DNA from: Cliona cf. orientalis
Lineage: Eukaryota > Porifera > Demospongiae > Clionaida > Clionaidae
Direction of reading: 5' to 3'
DNA: 64,000 bases
NCBI GenBank assembly: GCA_963930775.1
Contig: OZ005696.1
Span: 6,944,001 to 7,008,000, forward strand
Shown here: positions 12,301 through 20,885 of the stretch, one piece after another
How the letters are laid out: each line of letters opens with the position of its first letter
How positions within the stretch are numbered: the stretch's first letter is position 1
Program-made: the position numbers and the translations under genes
Notes under the pieces: model-generated
What the model was told of the DNA's origin: nothing
Database searches by the model: none
What the model saw: the letters and a program-made list of their open reading frames with translations, nothing else

Positions 12301-15300
12301 CCGCTATCAGCGTCGATTACAATCAAGGAAGCCAGTGGTGCTAGCGTTACCGTATACCACACGTAAGTGCGAGCGCTACCAGCTGCGCATGCGCGCAATC
12401 TCCCGCAGCAAGCATACGAAATTAAAAAATACGAAAATTTATTCTAAGGGTGTTTTGGCCAATCATACAAAAATTAGCACCAACGAAAATTTCCCGCTAT
12501 ACGGTATGTGCTCTATGAGCTCTAGTTTCTACCAATTTTGGTAGAATATGATTTCAGCCATGGGTTTGGGTTTGATTGAAATGCCATGCAAATAACTCGT
12601 AGATAGCTATAATCGAATTGTGCCACATAAATGGCTGAAATCAAAATGTGCCAAAATTGGCAGAACACGATAGAAATGCCAAATAACCCGTAGATGGCTG
12701 AAATCAAATAGTGCAAAAATTGGCACATGTAGCTTTGTAACATCCCATAGCTGGCAAAAGTTTGATATTAATTTTGTCATTTTTATTTGAAATGAGAATG
12801 TGCCAAACTTGGAAGAAGTATCATTTATCTATCATGTCTCTAATGACCAACTGAGCCAAAAGTGGCACAAGAGGCACACGCTCCCCTATAGAGTAACTGA
12901 TTACCAATTCAACCAAAAATGGTATAACAGTCACACATAATGACACTTGTGCCATTTATGGCATGTTTTTGGTTATCCGAAATGTGCCAATATTGGCTAT
13001 AAAATATAGTTCCAATGCCACCTAGCTGACTAATTTCGTGGGGACAGAGGCCAGGTATGAAATTATACATACCATGCATGGTGACCTGATATTATGATTT
13101 GCCTATTCATTGTTATTAAATGCATAGAACTAGCTACAACTTCTTTTTTCTGGACCTAGCTACATCTAACTGTGCTCCAACAATAATGCAATAATAGGGA
13201 AGTAGGTACACCTGGACCACTGATTCAGCATATTTGTGCGATCCTAGCCTCTGGGTCAGGCCTGAGCTATGGTACCGCAACACACTGCGATTCAAGCTTG
13301 AATACTCCTGTAAGTGCAAATCCCAGGCAATCTTTTGATAGCTAGCTTTTGATAGTAGCAGAATGGCCTTGTATCAAAGAGCCTGGGTATGAGGCTAGTA
13401 TAGCAGCAGAACTGATATTACTTTCACTACCTAAAATAAATTTTAATGATAAAAGTATCACTATCAAATCTAGCAAGTGCATATCATATCTTAAAGTAGT
13501 TCCAAAATAGTGGCTTCTTGAGATGTTGAATAGTCATGAAATATTGGGAGTTGCGAGCGATAGTCGCCAGTATCTTGAAAATAGTGCTGTTTCTGTTGGT
13601 CAAATTTGGTTCGGCAATAAAAGGACACGTGTAGTTTAACTGGCAGCTTTGCTGTTGTCAGTTGGGGTGAGACAGATCAGAGAGCTCAGCTAGACAGTAT
13701 GGTTACTTAGCAGCGAAGCCCTATAGGCCCTGTTTTTATGCATAGCATGGTTTCTATCACATAACTTCACCATGGCAACACAGTATGAGCATGCGTATTA
13801 TATTATTATGACAAAATGGCGAATCAGACACACCCACTCACAAAATTTGCTGTACACACCCACAATTTAAATCAACCATCGTGATAACTTAAAACTAGTG
13901 TGCCACAGAGGGGCATGCTCCAAAATGGAGTGGATTTATACTCTGATTTTATTTAGCTTCAACTCGCTTCATGTAGGGGCACAAAAATCAATACATATTA
14001 GCAGCTAATAATAATAATAATAATTATAGCAGTAAGATGAACACACACATGCGTATATAAGGATTTCCTGAACACCCCTTAAAAAACAACATGCATCTGC
14101 ATAACTACTAAATTACACTACTGCCTGTGCATGTTACCAGGACTACCTCATGACCAACAACTATGATGCAGATATCTGCATGCTACTTGGGTCATTTGAA
14201 GGTAAGTGCATGTCACAATTGTTTTGATGAATGCATGATCTTGGTCTTATTAGATGCACAATTTGCTGGAGATTCTGATTTTGATACTTAGAAATTTCAA
14301 GTATTGAGATAATTGGGTTGCATCTGTTTCATACTTTTATTCTACATTACAAGTGAAACTGTCCGCTCATGATCAGTAACACAGCATATGAATAAAATTA
14401 ATGAATCAGTTGTTGTATACGCACTGAAAATGAGCCTTGAAGGATCACACCCACCAATATTATTTGCTTCGCAATGCGCAATCACCTTTGTGTGCGCAAA
14501 ATATAGGAATGACTTAATATTGGTAGATTTTACACATGTAATTGGTGGCTCCGCCAAACTGCCAAAGTTTCCAGCTATATGGTATATTAAAGTGTATAAT
14601 GTTATACCTCGTATATTCTGGGCAAGTGCCCACTACTGGATAAGTATTCATGTATCATTGTTTACTTATCCCCACAGACCTCACTCTCACCACTGATAAA
14701 CTCACAGAGCTGTTTCAATCAGTGGAGGATCCAGATGAGTACTTGCTTGTGGATTTAGACGGGGGTAGGGATGAAATAATTGGCTTTGGAAAGTTCTTTG
14801 GTCTACCGGAGTCAGAGATCGAGAAGAAATACCAAAGCACAGCTGAACAAAAAGAAGCTGAGCTGGTTGCATACATCCACCGTCATCCGTGCCCATCGTG
14901 GAAGAAGATTCATGAGCTTCTAAGGCAATGTTTACTTAAACAACAGGCTGATGAGGTGGAGGACACCTATATTCAAGGTATATTATATACATCTAACACC
15001 AAAGTCAAACTAATAAGCAACATAGTATTATGGCATACCATATTATATAGTATAGCTTCGTACTTAAGTATAATCGATAACAGTGCATGCATAGTACCAT
15101 AGTTTGAATGTCAGACCCTATTAGTAAGATGAGTATTACTGAAAAAAGGTAATCAAGGACAATTCTAAATTATCTCTAGTAGCACATATAATGACCTACA
15201 TCCCTCCTCTTATAATATACTCTTGCCTACATGTGTATGCATGAATGACGAGACCTTTCTGCATACTGCGTACAATGATATTACTAGTACATTTTTTATG

Positions 15301-18300
15301 AGATTTCCTATGCAATGAACATGCACGTATATGGTTTAGCCTTTACAATTCGCCTAAAATTATCAAACCAGACTATCCTACATGTACCTATGGTATACAT
15401 GTATATCTTAACCCTAACTGTAATCATAATAAAATTGCCGCATAATATTATTATCGTAATGATCAAAGTAAAGCTACAAAGCTAGTACAGCTCCTGAAAC
15501 AGTTTACCATAGTCTAGTAAAAGAGAGCCAATGGTTGGTGCACCTTACCTTACGCTCAAATTGAGGTGCATGTGCAGCTACATTGTATCACAGTAATTAT
15601 TAACCCTCGGTGCATCGGTATAGTCGTTCTGTGTGTGTGTGTGTCTGTCTATTATCAAGCTAATTGCTACATACCTGGTTTATATGTTGAAAATAAGGTG
15701 CCATTAGGCTTCTTATGGAATTTTCAACATAATAATATACATTGTGTGGATTCCTTTAAAACACTGTGTTCAATAGTTATGGTGACTTTTGCTGATCACC
15801 ACTGCCTTCTTCGCTTCTTGATGAGCTCTCATTTCAAGACGACTATAGTGAACAATAGTTTTTCACCGGTCACCTTATATAAGTTTACACTGCAATCTAA
15901 TTCTTCCCAGCCGTCCTTTTGATACAGCCTACTTCTTGGGTAAAGCTAACTATGTTAGTGGACTGCAAATCCAGCAATGCTGAGAACGAAAATTGTTTAA
16001 CTCGGGTCGAATGGCTTCCGGTACCTCCCACTCATACACACAGACAGACAGAGAGACAGATGGACAACTATAAGATTAGCTATAGTACCCTACATAATGT
16101 CATGTCCATGCACAGCTACATTGCTATACACGATTTCCAATCTTTTTTTGCTCTTGACCCTGACTAGATAACTATATCTTCATGCAGGCATTAGTATCAG
16201 TGAGTTCGACAATTTGGTACCATGATGATTCCAGTGACACTATGGTAAGTACCTGACAGCTTGCCAGCAGGTACCTTCGATGCAAAGCGATAATGTGTGA
16301 TGGATAATATACACTAACTTTAAATTTGCATGGTGTTTGACGATTACCGCATTAACCTGCAGGAATTAGCAAAATAGTGTGATCCTTTAAGCTTTAATAA
16401 CATAGTGCTGTACACTGTATAGTTACTGTAATGTACTGTACACTGTATAATTACTGTTACAGTAGTGGCTCCAGATGGGCCCTAACTTGAAATAGAAATA
16501 CCAAATACACTACCTCACGGGTTATATCACAGTTACCTAGTCACCACAGAAAAATAAAGTGCTACTATATTATAGGTATCTCGATAATAATAATTTTTTA
16601 TTGGCCATATCATTACATGTAACTATGCAGTATCTGAGAGAACCCAGCATTACTTTGACATTGCCATGAAAGCAGGAACTTTGATGATTCGAAATGGTGG
16701 CGTATTTTTCCTTGGTCCTGGGGGGTCAGGAAAGACCTGCACTCTTCACGCTCTCCTTCTGGAGCTACCTCCATCAGTACGACAGAGCACTCCATGTGCT
16801 AAACGAACAGTGAGAACTATAGCTCAGTGCAAGGTGGGAGTGGAGGGTGTTCTCTTCATTCGAATCCAAGATGACCAGTATTCCGACATGCTCAGCACAA
16901 CAGCCAAGCAGTTGCAGCCACAACCATCCAGCAGTACAACCACTCCCCCTCCAGCTCTAGAAGGAGTAGCATCAAGAAAAGATTCTTCAGCACCTAGTCC
17001 AGCATCAGTCAGTCAACACATTGAGGAGGCTAGCTCACACACTACCAAAGAAGAAGAGAATCCAGATATAAGTCCAGAGAAGAAGCAGAAGAAACCTTCA
17101 TCTCGTTGCTGCAGTGGTTTCGAGAAAGAATTGCTTCGTCGAATGCAGTTGGTACCAAAGAGATCAGAAAGTCTCATCGACAAAGATCTGATAGACATGA
17201 AGGATTCAGGGGGGCAACCAATGTTCCATGAAGTGCTACCCCTCTTTGTCAAAAACACCACATTTGGTGTATTCACAGTGAAGTTGAATGAAAGGCTGGA
17301 TAGCTACCCCATGGTAGACTATTACAGCAATGGCAAACCAGTAGGAGAGCCGTTTCCATCTCCCTTTACACATCTGCAGACCTTTCGCCACTGTATGAGG
17401 GTCCTTCAGTCAACTTGTAGCGAAGGCACTTGCCCAAAGCTTGTGTTCATTGGCACTCATAAGGACCTTGAGCAGGAGTGCCCAGATGAGAACAGAGAAG
17501 AAAAGAATCGAAAGCTTCGAAGCATAATCCCACCAGATCTGAAGCAAAGCATCCTCTACTATGAGCATTCAAATGAAGAGCTTCTGTTTGGGGTCAATGT
17601 CAAAGCACCAGAAGATATCGATCGTAAGATGATAGGGTGCGTACGAGAAAGAATGATAAAGGAGTTACGAAAGCTCCCACAGCAAAAAATTCCACTTCAA
17701 TACTTTGCCTTGGAGAATGCCTTCTTGCGGTTGGCAAAGTATCAGCGTAAAGGTGTTCTGAGCAAAGAAGATTGCTTACAAGAAGCAGCTGCCTATCATT
17801 TCACCAAGGAATCTCTTGAAGCAGCTCTTCAGTACCTCCATGGCCTCAAGCTTATCTTCTACTATAAAGAGGTTCTTCCAGATGTTGTCTTCATTGATGC
17901 CCAGACCATCCTCGATAAGATCACTGAGCTTGTTGAGTTCAGCTTGTCTTCGCAATCCAAGCCAGTACATGAGCTGACCATATCTATGGATATCAAGGAG
18001 TTTCAGGAATTCAAAGCTTATGGCATTGTCACACTTGAGCTTCTTTCACAGTTTAGCTCTCACTATGTGCCAGGCTTATTCATGCAACAGCAGCTGGCCT
18101 CCCTCTTGAAGTACCTGCGGGTGACTACTGAAGTTGGCAATGGTAAGTATCTCATGCCTTGTCTCCTCAGAGTGTCAGCCATACCTCGACCCTTGCCACA
18201 TTCCTCCAATCCATCTGTCTCGGCACTTCTCTTCTATTTTGGTCCAAATGGTGCTAAGCTTGGAGTCTACTGTTTTCTGCTTGCTTCTCTCATCACTGAA

Positions 18301-19824
18301 GCTAAGTGGGAGCTCATGGCCAAGAATGATCGTCCTGTCCAAGTTTCACGCAACCAAGTTCAGTTCAGGCTTCCAGGAGATAATCCCGGTGCTGTCACCA
18401 TAACCGATTCCTTCTCAACTTCCTTTCACGTCAGTATCAACTATCCTGAAGACATGGAGGCTGATGAGTCTCTCCAGATAAGCAGTAGGGTTTGTCCAGG
18501 GATTCGTGAAACAATTCTTTTCTCAGTTCAAAAGGTTTCACATAGGCTCAACTACAGCAATTCAATCCCAAAGGTAGCTTTTCCCTGCACAAAGCATCTA
18601 CCTGATGCTATACACCCTGCCACCATTTCAAGTACAGGATTTTTGACCTGTACAATCGATCCTGAAGTATACAGCCGCCTTACAAAACAGCACCGGATCT
18701 GGCTCAGAGAGGAACCTCATGCTGATGTCAAAGGTACTAACATGCATAATTGATTTCATTCCTATGTGTTTTCAAACTGGAGAAGTAGATGATATGCTAG
18801 GTTCATCATATTAAGTACTAATTCCTTTGTGCATTAATTAACTCTAGGAGTTGACCAAAGTCAGATTCTTAATCAGGTGATTGATAGTGGCCACAGTGGA
18901 GTGCCAAGGCATCTTGGCCAGATAGCTGACACCATGTATGAGTGGGAGGGAGCAGTTGCCGATAGTCTTGGACTTTGTCAAGCTGATGTTGCAGAGATCA
19001 AGGAAGCACATTCTGGAAAACTAAAGCTACAAGCGTAAGTAGCTACAATGTAGCTAGTGATTATCCTGCCATGGCTGAATGACTCGAGGTGTAGGATGGT
19101 TTGGTAAAGGGAGGCTCTATAGGCAAGGGCAGTATGATCAGTGTGTGTATACAATAATATTGAGCCTAGCTATGTAACTATCAGAAAACATAGGGGGCAC
19201 CAGCCCCCGGAACCCCCATGGTTCCTACGCCTATGCATGGAAGTTATTGTGATCACTTACAGGAGAGCTGCTCTGGGGAAATGGAAGCAGTACAATGGCC
19301 CTAGAGCCACCTACAGGAAACTGATTACTGCATTTGAACAAGCTGGTCGTCAAGATTTTGCTAGCAAGGTGTACGAGATAGCTGGTAGGTATTACCTCAA
19401 ATATCACTATAGTGACCTTTGCTCACTGTATTACTTTCACTTTCTTTTCTTAGGTGTACCTTCAACTGTCACAGAAGTCAAGATTGAAAGTGATCGAGCA
19501 AAAGCCCGTGCTGGTGCTCAGAAAAAGCACAAGTCAGCCACTATGCCACCTGAAGGTGGTAAAAAGCCACAATTGGCTAAAGCATTCAAACTTCTCATTC
19601 CAATTGCGGAGGAGTGGCAAAACGTTGGAACTCTATTAGAACTTGAGGACGATGTCCTCACATCAATTGCTGCAGCTGGTAAGAAAGACAATGATCGCCT
19701 ACGAGAGATGCTGAAACTGTGGCTGGGCCAAGAGGACCCTGTACCCTCATGGGAAGCACTGGCTGAAGCGGTGGAACCATTCAGTGGTGAAGTGGTTGCC
19801 AAGGTGAAGTCACATTGTGCTTGA
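37..19824 (+). CDS. Death-array Roc-COR Death protein, copy 1 (gene model, 5' end missing)
   Basis: Inferred multi-exon gene joining 37-330, 7826-8095, 9304-9579, 14678-14977, 16631-18733, 18848-19034, 19263-19384 and 19454-19824. All joins keep frame: phase 1 up to the first terminal Death exon, then phase 2, then phase 1. The product would be four or more Death-fold domains, a Roc GTPase, a COR dimerisation module and two Death domains. Roco proteins are GTP-regulated scaffolds, and Death domains recruit partners by like-with-like contacts, so a cytosolic signalling platform is likely (inference). The introns hold mobile DNA. The first exon and promoter are left of the window. The whole-array splice form is unproven; separate shorter genes sharing these exon types remain possible. 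Confidence 0.72.
331..722. other. Intron sequence left of the LTR element
   Basis: No gene seen. It aligns with 31065-31900 of unit 2, including the purine-rich stretch near 470-560, so it is ordinary duplicated intron that the retroelement later entered. Confidence 0.6.
723..929 (-). repeat. 3' LTR
   Basis: 207-bp terminal repeat. It differs from the other LTR at only two positions that I can see (near 749 and 821), which implies recent insertion. Confidence 0.93.
930..940 (-). other. Polypurine tract
   Basis: On the - strand GTGGGAGGAAA lies directly against the 3' LTR, the usual place for plus-strand priming in LTR elements. Confidence 0.75.
1024..2745 (-). CDS. RNase H C-terminal part plus integrase of the LTR element
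   Basis: Open frame of 573 codons on the - strand. Residues 1-65 finish the RNase H domain (VLTDHSA; then RPGKSNASADALSR). The integrase follows: a zinc-binding domain near residues 183-223 (HSGRFAGH, CRSCLTC), a catalytic core with D252, D311 and E347 (GVDVLQ, LSDRGANF, GLVERFN), and a GPY/F module (FYGPYRVL). The tail is basic. The reading frame is intact, but it is cut off from the upstream frame by an in-frame TGA at 2746-2748, so it would not be made as part of a normal polyprotein. Confidence 0.92.
   Translation of the reverse strand: MKQFRAYILGHKCTVLTDHSACTSLLNTPHPSAKLARWAMIIQEMDLHIQHRPGKSNASADALSRNPSSPTETSKAQVNSTTAEITGEEERSNSTKDQQAGTIIEKKIDGELQRSDPDLLQMIELLECGTLPPDEKLARKLVLEQDQYDIIDGILHHENPANPGYWRVVVPESLQQNVLEEAHSGRFAGHFAERRVYDTLKKSCWWKGMRAAVRRHCRSCLTCATRKGTGRASRPPLQPIAVGGPFHRMGVDVLQLPLTESGNQYAIVFLDYLTKWAEVFPVANQSAVTIAQLLVEEIFCRHGAPQELLSDRGANFLSEIVLEVCKLLNIKKVNTSGYHPQTDGLVERFNYTLSHMIAKCAQKNGSDWDRHLPFLLFAYRASVQESTRESPFYLLYGRDPRLPTDSILNHVASPYVVDMDDYRTTMTIALSEAWKTAQENIRSAQEKQKRNYDRYSKESQYEIGDRVMVYMPGAVKGKAWKLARPFYGPYRVLATTPTNLEVKLVDKPDAESIFVSLNRIRPCYPELPNISWCGNAKRKRNKKKSRMQEETQRPIRTSGPVTRSMTKKAQSST
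2749..3315 (-). pseudogene. Reverse transcriptase thumb and RNase H start
   Basis: Frame of 188 codons carrying the RT connection (LGHVISRKGIAPDPSK, FLGLASYYRRFIPGF) and the start of RNase H (ETDASGEGLGAVLAQ). It is out of frame with the RT fingers and palm upstream (break near 3315-3330) and ends at a TGA at 2746-2748 inside RNase H. Both breaks inactivate the polyprotein. Confidence 0.9.
3213..4388 (-). pseudogene. Reverse transcriptase fingers and palm
   Basis: Frame of 391 codons. It carries RT signatures LVPKKDGNLRFCVDYRRIN, FSTLDLASGYWQI, SFGLCNAPATFQRLM and the catalytic YLDD box. The N-terminal 130 residues are a linker between protease and RT. Shortly after YLDD the frame shifts, and the last residues of this ORF are read out of frame. 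A second shift separates it from the protease frame near 4390-4440. Confidence 0.92.
4427..4762 (-). pseudogene. Aspartic protease segment
   Basis: Frame of 111 codons with the retropepsin active site VDTGAQSTIIS in an otherwise Gln/Leu-rich stretch. It overlaps the nucleocapsid frame by 22 bp in another frame, and a further shift precedes the RT frame. Some LTR elements use programmed shifts between gag and pol, so the first junction might be functional; the second is probably damage. Confidence 0.85.
4741..5136 (-). pseudogene. Nucleocapsid segment with altered zinc knuckle
   Basis: Basic, Gln/Ser-rich frame of 131 codons that continues Gag after a frame break at an A7 run (5144-5150). The single knuckle reads YWLCGSLNHFARNC (about residues 98-111), so the first zinc-binding Cys of CX2CX4HX4C is Tyr. 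That weakens metal binding, or the first ligand differs in this family. Confidence 0.8.
5126..6787 (-). CDS. Gag polyprotein, N-terminal and capsid part
   Basis: Frame of 553 codons starting at an ATG 126 bp inside the 5' LTR border. Residues about 60-200 form a long Glu/Arg/Gln-rich coiled coil. Residues about 200-430 are low complexity. Residues about 435-545 match a retrotransposon Gag core (FDRWMERFEERARL, KALKQRF, TFPNADSKEFDRML). The frame ends early after the T7 homopolymer (- strand), and nucleocapsid continues in another frame. Confidence 0.88.
   Translation of the reverse strand: MSKRELRALLQDRESENFGSRSASQGRTRRQTLRLRAFENLGSSTRSMDSSLGGGVSNTVPDRELLQRIQELERRLATTEADCRRKDDELEEACGRAEQAIQEVRVGKQEIQRLAQNLEHVEMHCELEKHRKMEALRQEHAQQLKYERCQWERERERADGWVEEIKSRFESEKMQYEIRIQSLESELALTKQRYSPERELEHSSEQGGPDLHLHPESLPRPQLGTKQFCLESRGPAFVPCQEHNDVIEHHGLVDNSYNSVSGNVELQPMVGRQNLVPLPNMFTQSLDSIADPEQLQHPDTKCVQRQVPVSIANSSANAMANAYANVGNVNQGGNIDTSSVTSNVDHTTATATTNVIGNNPIMETGMVQTLGPPPLLPMNDNTSTTQSDLIESMTKLLQAQTQMLAAQAQAVTVQTLPRLTLYSGEESQDEDNTFDRWMERFEERARLAKWQDEQKLCQLKAHLEKTAQQVFEVMPMEEKSSYHKAVKALKQRFKPVDIEELRGLEFHQLMQEQQTVEQLGIELQRLGRKTFPNADSKEFDRMLKGRFFPSIAP
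6894..6911 (-). other. Primer binding site
   Basis: Two bases inside the 5' LTR the - strand reads TGGCAACCCTGCCAGGAT. The TGG start pairs with a tRNA CCA end. The tRNA identity was not determined. Confidence 0.65.
6914..7120 (-). repeat. 5' LTR
   Basis: 207-bp LTR, TG...CA, nearly identical to 723-929. It should hold the element promoter; no TATA box stands out. Confidence 0.93.
7440..7745 (-). repeat. Interspersed repeat X, reverse copy
   Basis: Reverse complement of the block at about 32750-33020 (also 35945-36215 and 37025-37300). One end carries a CCAGGCTCTCC / GGAGAGCCTGG-type inverted motif. Being reversed in unit 1 and forward in unit 2, it is a mobile repeat rather than a duplicated intron. 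No coding capacity. Confidence 0.65.
7826..8095 (+). CDS. Death-fold exon B, unit 1
   Basis: Exon of 90 codons, phase 1 to phase 1, after CCCCAG and before GTGGGT. It opens PTLTVENVTRAMEKVTVDK and has the Death-like pattern: Trp in helix 2 (RRVWERVLG), a variable centre (EEIYSRHSNEKEK), then HSSWKELVQKLY and an Ala-rich last helix. Unit 1 has one B exon and unit 2 has three. Confidence 0.78.
8392..8939. mobile_element. hAT-like non-autonomous TIR element
   Basis: 548-bp insert. Ends CTAGTCTCGTGACCCAGCCC and its inverse enclose it, and an 8-bp direct repeat GGCCCTAT flanks it (8384-8391 and 8940-8947). Unit 2 keeps the site without the insert near 38960-38970. Eight-bp duplications are typical of hAT. 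No transposase inside. Confidence 0.8.
9152..9255. repeat. Partial TACCGTATA-type MITE (family R)
   Basis: Holds GTGGAGAAAACTTTC, GTTTTCTCGCTC and the end TATACGGTA seen in full R copies, but one end is missing. A matching fragment lies at 39176-39265 in unit 2, so it predates the duplication. Confidence 0.6.
9304..9579 (+). CDS. Death-fold exon C, unit 1
   Basis: Exon of 92 codons, phase 1 to phase 1, between TTCCCCAG and GTAAAT. It opens PTLTVENVAGVMEKVVVDK and ends ESSWKHLTSLLY then ELTATDQARPFLPPR. The flanks match C of unit 2 closely, but the centre (residues about 29-45) does not: NSTPEIVDEICSNH here against KPTLQTVETFSSR there. Confidence 0.78.
10117..11222. mobile_element. Foldback element U with internal insertions
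   Basis: Inverted arms of about 100 bp, ATTGAAGGATGAAGTAGGG at the left and its inverse at the right, including TAGGGATAACGTATC. A compact copy is at 46967-47274. The centre holds a family P element (10330-10718), a C23 run near 11046-11068 and unassigned DNA. Confidence 0.7.
10330..10718 (-). mobile_element. Family P element, reverse orientation
   Basis: One end is AACTAGAGCTCTGTAGAGCA then CATACCCCGCGTG; the other is TTTACCCCTTGCGCATGCG then TGCGGGGTAA. The inside has ATCTCGAGATCTAGGC-like and (CGACAA)n segments shared with other P copies. Non-coding. Confidence 0.7.
11711..12526 (+). mobile_element. Family P element nested in Q
   Basis: Starts TTACCCCGTGTGCGCAC and ends GTGCTCTATGAGCTCTAGTT. 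It is itself split by an R element, giving three levels of nesting. Confidence 0.7.
12036..12505. mobile_element. Family R palindromic MITE nested in P
   Basis: Ends TACCGTATAACGGGAAATTT and AAATTTCCCGCTATACGGTA. The inside is a variant with CGTATTTCGTATGC. Flanking TA fits Tc1/mariner-type insertion. Confidence 0.75.
13016..14140. other. Intron with repeat debris
   Basis: No gene seen. A piece at about 13740-13940 (CACCATGGCAACACA, GACAAAATGGCG, AAAATGGAGTGGAT) recurs at 48780-48935. There is also a short TAA microsatellite near 14007-14025. Confidence 0.5.
14150..14201 (+). CDS. Possible alternative first exon before D, unit 1
   Basis: After ACCAG (14136-14140) a 61-bp open stretch ends at a good donor GTAAGT (14202). 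An in-frame ATG at 14150 would encode about 17 residues and reach the donor in phase 1, the phase that exon D needs. It does not fit the array as an internal exon (phase 0 entry), and I see no counterpart in unit 2. Treat as a candidate start only. Confidence 0.2.
14678..14977 (+). CDS. Death-fold exon D, unit 1
   Basis: Exon of 100 codons, phase 1 both sides (CCCCACAG before, GTATAT after). It opens LTLTTDKLTELFQSV and has a clear Death pattern: FGKFFGLPESEIEKK (helices 2-3), then AYIHRHPCPSWKKIHELLR (helices 4-5) and the tail QADEVEDTYIQ. It is the array exon nearest the Roc domain. The central part differs strongly from D of unit 2, although the ends and the introns match well. Confidence 0.78.
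14978..16630. other. Intron between D and Roc-COR, unit 1
   Basis: No supported gene. The first 480 bp match 45947-46350, and 15505-16350 match pieces of 52810-55800. A GT microsatellite is at 15633-15646. This intron is about 1.65 kb against 10.4 kb in unit 2. Confidence 0.6.
16631..18733 (+). CDS. Roc-COR GTPase exon, unit 1
   Basis: One 701-codon exon, phase 1 to phase 1 (ATGCAG before, GTACTA after). Numbering from the Met at 16666: P-loop GPGGSGKT at 17-24, DSGGQP (DxxG, switch II) at 180-185, and THKD guanine-specificity box at 264-267. A COR-like region follows, with FALENAFLRLAKYQRKG and ALQYLHGLKLIFYY near 347-390 and YLMPCLLRVSA further on. Residues about 80-150 are a Ser/Thr/Pro/Glu/Lys-rich insert inside the GTPase domain, which is unusual. 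Roc binds and hydrolyses GTP and COR mediates dimerisation. The G motifs look intact. It is more conserved between the units than the Death exons, with roughly 50-55 differences in 701, about a third of them in the insert. Confidence 0.88.
18848..19034 (+). CDS. Terminal Death domain 1, first half, unit 1
   Basis: Exon of 187 bp, phase 1 in and phase 2 out (TCTAG before, GTAAGT after). It encodes HLGQIADTMYEWEGAVADS then LGLCQADVAEIKEAH, the first three helices of a Death domain. Confidence 0.82.
19263..19384 (+). CDS. Terminal Death domain 1, second half, unit 1
   Basis: Exon of 122 bp, phase 2 in and phase 1 out. It encodes ALGKWKQYNGPRATYRKLI then FEQAGRQDFASKVYEIA, helices 4-6 of the Death domain (conserved Trp, Tyr-x-x-Leu and last-helix pattern). 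An intron inside the domain separates it from the phase-1 array exons in origin. Confidence 0.85.
19454..19824 (+). CDS. Terminal Death domain 2 and stop, unit 1
   Basis: Last exon, after TTTCTTAG, phase 1. A basic linker of about 40 residues precedes a Death domain: AFKLLIPIAEEWQNVGTLL, then LREMLKLWLGQEDPVPSWEA and VVAKVKSHCA, with the stop at 19822-19824. The WLxxxxPxPSW core is the classic helix 4-5 signature. No clear AATAAA follows within 100 bp. Confidence 0.87.
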
Positions 19825-20435
19825 AACAAATAATTATAATATAGGTCCCCATCTTGTAGTTGCAGTATCCTATTACAAACCATAAAATTATTAGTTCATG
19901 AAACAATCGGTGAAATCAGATATAAATTTAATGCCAATCTTCAAGAAATTTTCCCAGCAATATCATAGACACTGGTTATCAAGTGTTGTAGCTTATGCCA
20001 GAAAGGAATTACAATTTTGCTTATCAACAGGAAGCATGCATTTAATTAGGGCTCACTCAGGTGAACATAGCAAATGTGACATGCCCTGAGGGTGCTCAGG
20101 CCAAAATGGTAGATGATATGTGAGCATAATAATTATTATATTATTTGCAATTGAAGTCTCGATCTCCTATATAGCTCTCCAGTAACTACTAGCTACATTA
20201 TATCTATAGCCTCCATTTGACATCTCTGCATCAATATCAATTCACTATGTGCCTAACAGTGAGCATGCAACATAATAATGTAACTTGAATTAAATGTGTG
20301 CATGTGCTTAACATTGAGTTGCACTGAACAACCAGTGTTTATGGTAATTTCAAAAAATTAACTCTGTTAATAATAATATTAAATTTTATCAAATGTTGTA
20401 CAAAAATTAATAACATTTTCTACTTTTGAATGTTA
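19825..20435. other. Spacer between convergent genes, unit 1
   Basis: 3' flank of the Death gene running into the tail of the reversed GBE1 copy. AT-rich, no gene seen. It matches 59579-60285 only in part. Confidence 0.5.
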
Positions 20436-20649
20436 TTAATCAACTTTGCATAGCACCAGTGCTACCCTGGAGGGGATGTAGACCATGAGTGAGTGTGAGC
20501 GCCCATCCCAGTCTTTACGGTTTGTGAAGTGGTCAACATTGTGGTCGATGCGGCCGTGGCCATCAAACTCTTTAGAATCACTGTCCAGAACAACACGATA
20601 CTTCCCACCAACATCCACTCCTATCTTGTAGTCTGTGAAACTCTTTTTG

Positions 20650-20885
20650 ACAATAGGAGGAAAAGAGAAAGTGGGAAAGAGAGGCAGAGGGAGAGACAAG
20701 GGGGAGGGAGGAATAGAAAGGGAGAGAGGAGAAGAGAGATAAGAAAGGAAAAGAGTGGAGTGAGGGGGTTGGAGAGGAAGGGAAAGGGGAGAGAACAGGA
20801 GGAGAAAGGAGAGGTGAAAAGAGAAGAGGAAAAGAGAGGAGGGAGGAGGGAGAGATAAAATGAGGAGAAAGAGGAGGGAGGGAAT
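20650..20885 (+). repeat. Polypurine tract in GBE1 copy-1 intron
   Basis: About 230 bp of almost pure A/G on the + strand (GGGAGGGAGG-like and GAGAAAGGAG-like units), so pyrimidine in the GBE1 sense. It is kept in unit 2 at 60505-60705. Triplex-forming potential is inferred from composition. Confidence 0.85.

Larger units (their letters stand above)
11284..13015. mobile_element. Large inverted-repeat element Q
   Basis: Arms of about 300 bp (11284-11640 and 12735-13015) are inverted copies with the recurring motifs GTAACTGATTACCAATT, TGACACTTGTGCCATTTATG and GTGCCAAACTTGGAAGA. The centre has been invaded by a P element. No ORF. Confidence 0.7.

Noticed and set aside
16196..16253. Mini-exon between D and Roc-COR (AG...GTAAGT)
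   Set aside because: In phase 1 it hits a TGA, and the unit 2 copy (53955-54003) has no donor. Probably repeat-derived.
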